Source of the DNA: Gordius sp. MW1 | Lineage: Eukaryota > Nematomorpha > Gordioida > Gordea > Gordiidae | Assembly (NCBI GenBank): GCA_964036665.1 | Contig: OZ038531.1 | Span: 434,001 to 498,000 of the forward strand | Length of the DNA stretch: 64,000 nucleotides | Reading direction: 5' to 3' | In this document: positions 60,301-64,000 of the stretch, one piece after another | Position numbering within the stretch: position 1 is the stretch's first letter | Layout of the letters: the number at the start of each line of letters is the position of its first letter | The notes under the pieces: model-generated | Databases searched by the model: none | What the model was told of the DNA's origin: nothing | What the model saw: only the letters and a program-made list of their open reading frames with translations | Made by a program: the position numbers and the translations under genes

Positions 60301-63300
60301 GACGGGTAATGTTTCGGGATTTTGGCAAAAGAACGAATAGACCGATCTCCAGGTGTAAGTAGTGGATTGGATCGCTATGGAATTTCGGTATATGGATTCC
60401 TCCTAATTTCATCAAAATGGGGCAACGTTTGCAAAAAATGTAATCAAACCCCTAGGTTCAAATCCCCGAGTCCCCCCAAATTCAAAAAAAACCATAAATT
60501 TGAAAAGAATCTAGCTTTAGGTATATTTAAATGCCAAAATTGCATTTATAATAAAAATATTAATCTCTTTAACCATAGGACCCCATTAGAAATTCAGATT
60601 AGAATATTGCCTTTTATATCGCAGCTCCTCTTTAAAAAACAGCCAAAATTTAAAAAATGCTAGTTAAAAGGTGGGAAGAAATGGCAAATGTTACCGTAGT
60701 AGTTCCGCATTTATCGTAGGGAATAACGAAAGTACTACCCTTCTTGTTGTCTACAGTCAATTCACAAGCTACGCGACCCGTTTTAGAGGCTAGGGTAAAG
60801 ATTTTACCCAAGAAAGCTTGCTGGAATTTGACGAAAATCTTCATGCCACCGTTCAAACATACACCGTAAACTAGGAGTAGTTTAAGGTTAATTTAATTGC
60901 GAATTTAAAATAAAAATCGAAACAATATATATATTTATGGTGCAAAAAAGGTTGTTTTATCGACTTACCGTCGGCTTTCTTAATCTAAAAGGGTGAGAAA
61001 ATTAGGTTATATTATGGAAAATTTTAATTAAAATTTATTACCAATTCTTTGGATGTGACTTCGATTTCGTTCACTTCACTGTAAATAAAATACAAAATTT
61101 AATAAACTTTACATCGAAACAAAGAGAGAAATGAATGGTAAATAATGATATCGTCGCGAGTCTTACTAAATGGAAGTTGTTTTAACCACCTTTTGACAAG
61201 ATATTTCAAATGAAAGTTGAATACCGCCACAACCGATTAAAAGTGTGTTTTTATAAACGTTGTCCACCTATAAGCATAAAATCAATCATTTGGTAAAATT
61301 GTAAAAGTAAACGTCGATATAATAATCAATTTAACAGCATTTTTGCAAATTTTAAACTTATTGAAGGTTCACAAACATCATCAAAACTAAAATTAACATC
61401 GAGAATGCTGGTTGGGTTGACCTTCACTTTCTAAAAATAATAAGGCCAATTATTGTCCAAAATTAACCAGGTAGAAAATTAGAACGCTATAATGGTTTAG
61501 ATAGGCTTTCTACAGATCTTATGGGAAAAATCCACAATTTAATCGTAACAAAGCGAAAAACTCCACCGTAGAAACGAATTTAAACAAATACTTTTAGCAA
61601 AATTTCTGATACATACTTTGGTAGTTCCACAACCAGAGTAAGGCAAGTCTAGAGTCATTTGGCCACCATTATCAACTGGGTAATTGCATTGGCTCCCTGC
61701 CGAGTTGATGGAGCCCGTGAACGGGCTGGGAAATTTGATGCTGGCTTTTATACCGTCCGAGGCGCAGAGATAACTTACTGTTAATTTAGAATAAATTTTT
61801 ACCACAAATTCAAACGATAATTTGAAAAAATTCGATAAAATATGATTTTAAGCTCTCTTACTTTGGGGAAAGACCTTGAGACGATACTAAAATAGGAAAT
61901 GGTTATATAAAATTTAAATCATTTTGTCATTAAAATTAAACGTGAATTATGATTGATATTAGACGATATGGTTTTTACCGAATGTTGGTTGACCCAGGTT
62001 ATATTGCTAAATTTTTGTTCTTTGCACGAGAATCCAACGTATTCTTGAAAACCGTTCATGTAATCAATGTTCAACTTTTGTGCCAACCTCTCACCAGACT
62101 AAAAGTTCAATCAAAATAGCTTCAAAATTAACTCAAAATTGGAAATTAAATTTTTATCTATAATAATAATAGCAAAATGTATTAAAAAGTATATATTTTG
62201 TCAACATTTAAAAGGTATCAAATAGTGTTGTAAAAATGGCTAGCTTATGTTTTGTCGACCTTTAGTTTTAGTCGACTAATCATAAACAGACTAAAGGTTT
62301 CTCGGTCTGTTTTCCTTGGTCGACCTCTAGGCTTAGTCGAAATTTGAAAAACAGAACCACACAAAATAGACGTACCCTAGTGAAAGCGCAAGTATCGAAG
62401 GTCATGGTAAAGACTATTGATTTTTCGCCTACGGCTTTGTAATTGCACGTGTTTATGTTTTGCACCGTCTCCACTTTGCCAGTAAAACTTTCGGAAAATT
62501 CCAGCGTGGCCACGACTTTATCAGCCAAACAGGTAAATTTTTCTGTCCAGAAATATTAAAGTGTTACTCAATTGCAAAATATATGGGTAAAAATACAAAA
62601 TTTCTCAAAGTTTTAGACAAAATTTTACATTAATTTTGTTTTAGGTGAATCGTAAAATATATATAATTTTAATAGTGACGTTACTTGAAATGATTGTGGA
62701 TTTAAACTACGAATCACCGTCGGACGCATATTATATAAAATAAAAAAACATTGCTTGTATAATAGGTTAAAAAAATAGATGTTTTTTTAAAAAATTTTAA
62801 AATTGAGTGCATAAAATTAGTAAATGTGGCTTTATCCTTTTTACCTTAGGAATTGTCACTTCGTTCCTAATTTCGTGTAAAAAGTAAAATAAAAAATAAA
62901 TAAAATTCAAAAAATCACAAAATTTGACTTTAATGTTTTATGTATACTTACACAGAGACCAAAGTTTTGGGCTGACAACCCATGTTGTAAAAGTACTTAA
63001 AACCCGCACTTTGAGTTTTATGCTCCACCACAAGCACGTTATAGGCATATTCATCTTTCTGCAATCCAGGGAAATTTTTTTTTTAATTTTATAAAATATG
63101 TTTTCCAAATATTTAAAATTCTTAAGTAAAATAATTTTTAAAATTGATAAATGATTAGTATTGGGGAAAAAACATAAATTACTTGAAAAGACCCACACGA
63201 TTGATATGGAATGGTAACTTGCAGGGATCGCCTCTTTTCTGCCTCAAATGAGCAAGTTCCACTAGATGTGCTAGTGTAAACTTTGCCCACGAACGAAGAT

Positions 63301-63950
63301 TGAAATTGCACGTTGAGTTGAAAACCCTTTTTGCTGCAGGTATTCAATACTAAGCAAAGATGTGAAAATTTTATTGAACAAATCATTGGAAAAAAACTGA
63401 GCATTTTATAATAATTACATTGATTTATTAAAATTAGATGGAAATAATGCTTACTAAAAGGTCTATTTGGATTTTGTTCCTATATATTAATAAAAAAATA
63501 AAATGAATAAATAAATATATAAAATAAATAAAAAATAAATAAAATAAATAAATAAATTACCGGCAATACTGGTTCAACTCCATGTTCTCCACTCTTTAAT
63601 ACTAACTTTTCCTTTTCAATAGGACACGTCAAATTAATTAATGTGCTGGGCAGGCCCTCAATCGGCATTTCAACTACTAATGTCGTCTCCAACAAATTTC
63701 CCGTCTAATTTAAGCAAAATTTTAGAAAAATGATAAAAATAAATGAAAGATGGTTAAATTTGAGAAAATTAAATTAGAATTACCTTTTTTATGCCGCATT
63801 TATTGGTTTGAAATGTTAATTCCATCATTTTTCCATCGTTCCCTTGGCCAGAACAACGCGTAGCTGCTTCTAAAGTGTAAACTTTGCCTCTAAATGCATT
63901 TTGAAAGGTTAAGGCTACTCGCATCTCTTTACTATTACAGCTCACAAAAT
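57115..63950 (-). CDS. Multi-module ZP-N protein with Gly/Pro/Glu-rich tail (upstream ZP unit)
   Basis: Twenty-three exons on the minus strand read in one continuous frame, from an exon that enters from the right edge (63950) to a TAG at 57117-57115. They encode six successive ZP-N modules (A-F), then a roughly 600-residue Gly/Pro/Ser/Glu/Lys-rich region within exon 59261-57422, then a last exon 57341-57115 ending KLTPKSNAKC. Each module opens with an exon of 161-176 bp that starts after a phase-1 intron, and ends with a 16-25-bp linker exon. Module F is the exception: its second half is fused to the tail exon. Four conserved cysteines occur in every module. The protein should be secreted, and a cuticle, egg-coat or matrix component is likely by analogy with tandem ZP-N proteins. 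The signal peptide lies outside the window. No ZP-C domain seen. Confidence 0.7.
57422..59185 (-). CDS. Gly/Pro/Glu-rich repetitive tail domain of the ZP-N protein
   Basis: Almost cysteine-free low-complexity sequence in one exon with the end of module F. Between about 58630 and 57740 a unit of about 53 residues (159 bp) recurs five to six times, each starting (S/A)KPKTGGKGVPGSE and containing TSPGEGE.GAGG and QGGTGPNKG. The last copies diverge into a Lys-rich stretch (KKRPKKPKKPKSKAGG). Composition suggests a disordered, extended, possibly cross-linkable matrix segment. It is not a G-x-y collagen helix. Length probably varies between individuals. Confidence 0.7.
59192..59683 (-). CDS. ZP-N module F
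   Basis: Exon 59683-59511 (VKCAGERVQVFFKF, FSGEIFSSLNAVDNKC, LSDCCTLE) and the first about 70 bases of the large exon starting at 59261 (YRYNISIKYSRQE, YAGQCASKPG). The third position is CC rather than CG. The fourth Cys leads straight into the low-complexity tail. Confidence 0.62.
59980..60870 (-). CDS. ZP-N module E
   Basis: Exons 60870-60695 (YGVCLNGGMKIFVKF, FLGKIFTLASKTG, DKCGTTT), 60402-60278 (SIYRNSIAIQSTTY, VYSFFCQNP), 60146-60086 (RFDTTTTTTVYMGSV) and linker 59998-59980 (VSQPIE). The Thr run may be O-glycosylated (inference). Confidence 0.6.
60969..61777 (-). CDS. ZP-N module D
   Basis: Exons 61777-61617 (YLCASDGIKASIKF, FTGSINSAGSQC, SGCGTTK), 61430-61377 (KVNPTSILDVNF), 61267-61167 (VYKNTLLIGCGGI, FEISCQK), 61078-61042 (EVNEIEVTSKEL) and linker 60984-60969 (IKKAD). 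It carries an extra insert exon and one extra Cys. Confidence 0.62.
61862..62542 (-). CDS. ZP-N module C
   Basis: Exons 62542-62376 (FTCLADKVVATLEF, FTGKVETVQNINTC, FDTCAFTR), 62098-61979 (AQKLNIDYMNGFQ, YVGFSCKEQ) and linker 61886-61862 (YRLKVFPQ). The third Cys lacks the usual following Gly. Confidence 0.65.
62685..63349 (-). CDS. ZP-N module B
   Basis: Exons 63349-63183 (LNTCSKKGFQLNVQF, FVGKVYTSTSSGTC, PYQSCGSFQ), 63058-62952 (YAYNVLVVEHKT, YNMGCQPK), 62866-62845 (NEVTIPK) and linker 62706-62685 (FKSTIIS). Phases close exactly. Confidence 0.65.
63455..63950 (-). CDS. ZP-N module A
   Basis: Exons 63950-63784 (FVSCNSKEMRVALTF, FRGKVYTLEAATRC, NKCGIKK), 63704-63561 (LLETTLVVEMPIEG, LINLTCPIEKEK) and linker 63479-63455 (EQNPNRPF). 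The first exon starts in phase 1, so at least one more exon lies beyond the window. Confidence 0.7.
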
Positions 63951-64000
63951 CTATAAACAAAAAAATTAATTTTTACAATATATGAATTCTGTATTTAATT

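Noticed and set aside
60440-60470. tRNA B-box-like GGTTCAAATCC
   Set aside because: No A-box, cloverleaf or acceptor stem can be formed around it. It lies in an intron of the ZP-N gene.

Overview
The window is AT-rich animal DNA: coding exons with GT-AG introns, polyadenylation signals and many interspersed repeats. An AF4/FMR2-family gene, a lipocalin, cuticlin-type ZP-N domains, a GIY-YIG Penelope-like element and hAT MITEs suggest an invertebrate, probably an ecdysozoan. I cannot name the species. There are no rRNA genes, convincing tRNAs or CRISPR arrays. All gene models were spliced by eye from splice sites, phase continuity and family conservation.

Layout. (1) 163-4909, + strand: the last seven exons, stop codon and 3'UTR of an AF4/FMR2 (AFF/lilliputian) gene, covering the C-terminal homology domain. 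(2) 5.2-7.3 kb: repeat-bearing intergenic DNA. (3) 7327-28956: a 21.6-kb array of one canonical (endonuclease-bearing) Penelope-like retroelement. Units of about 2.96 kb run head-to-tail on the minus strand up to 21135 and on the plus strand from 21136. The copies are almost identical, and a single 12-bp target duplication flanks the whole array. (4) 29-34.8 kb: mostly non-coding, with two hAT MITEs, an orphan exon and a weak LTR-like relic. (5) 34.9-42.3 kb, + strand: secreted cysteine-rich genes. There is a small antistasin-like exon cluster, a lipocalin-like gene, and a second lipocalin-like unit that splices in phase into two VWC-like modules. (6) 42.3-51.2 kb: a repeat graveyard with a decayed RTE-type fragment, a broken APE-type LINE, hAT MITEs and an older repeat. 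(7) 52.4 kb: an uninterrupted NEDD8 open reading frame. (8) 54.4-64 kb, - strand: two adjacent gene units made of tandem four-cysteine ZP-N modules. The upstream unit has six modules in the window, then a Gly/Pro/Glu-rich tail, and continues past the right edge. The downstream unit has three modules and ends at 54378.

The two most interesting parts are the Penelope array, which looks like the product of one insertion, and the ZP-N gene block. In the ZP-N block every module is a cassette bounded by phase-1 introns, an arrangement suited to exon duplication and reminiscent of the tandem ZP-N repeats of egg-coat proteins such as abalone VERL. The likely products of the lipocalin and ZP-N loci are extracellular proteins. 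The sequence shows no functional link between them.
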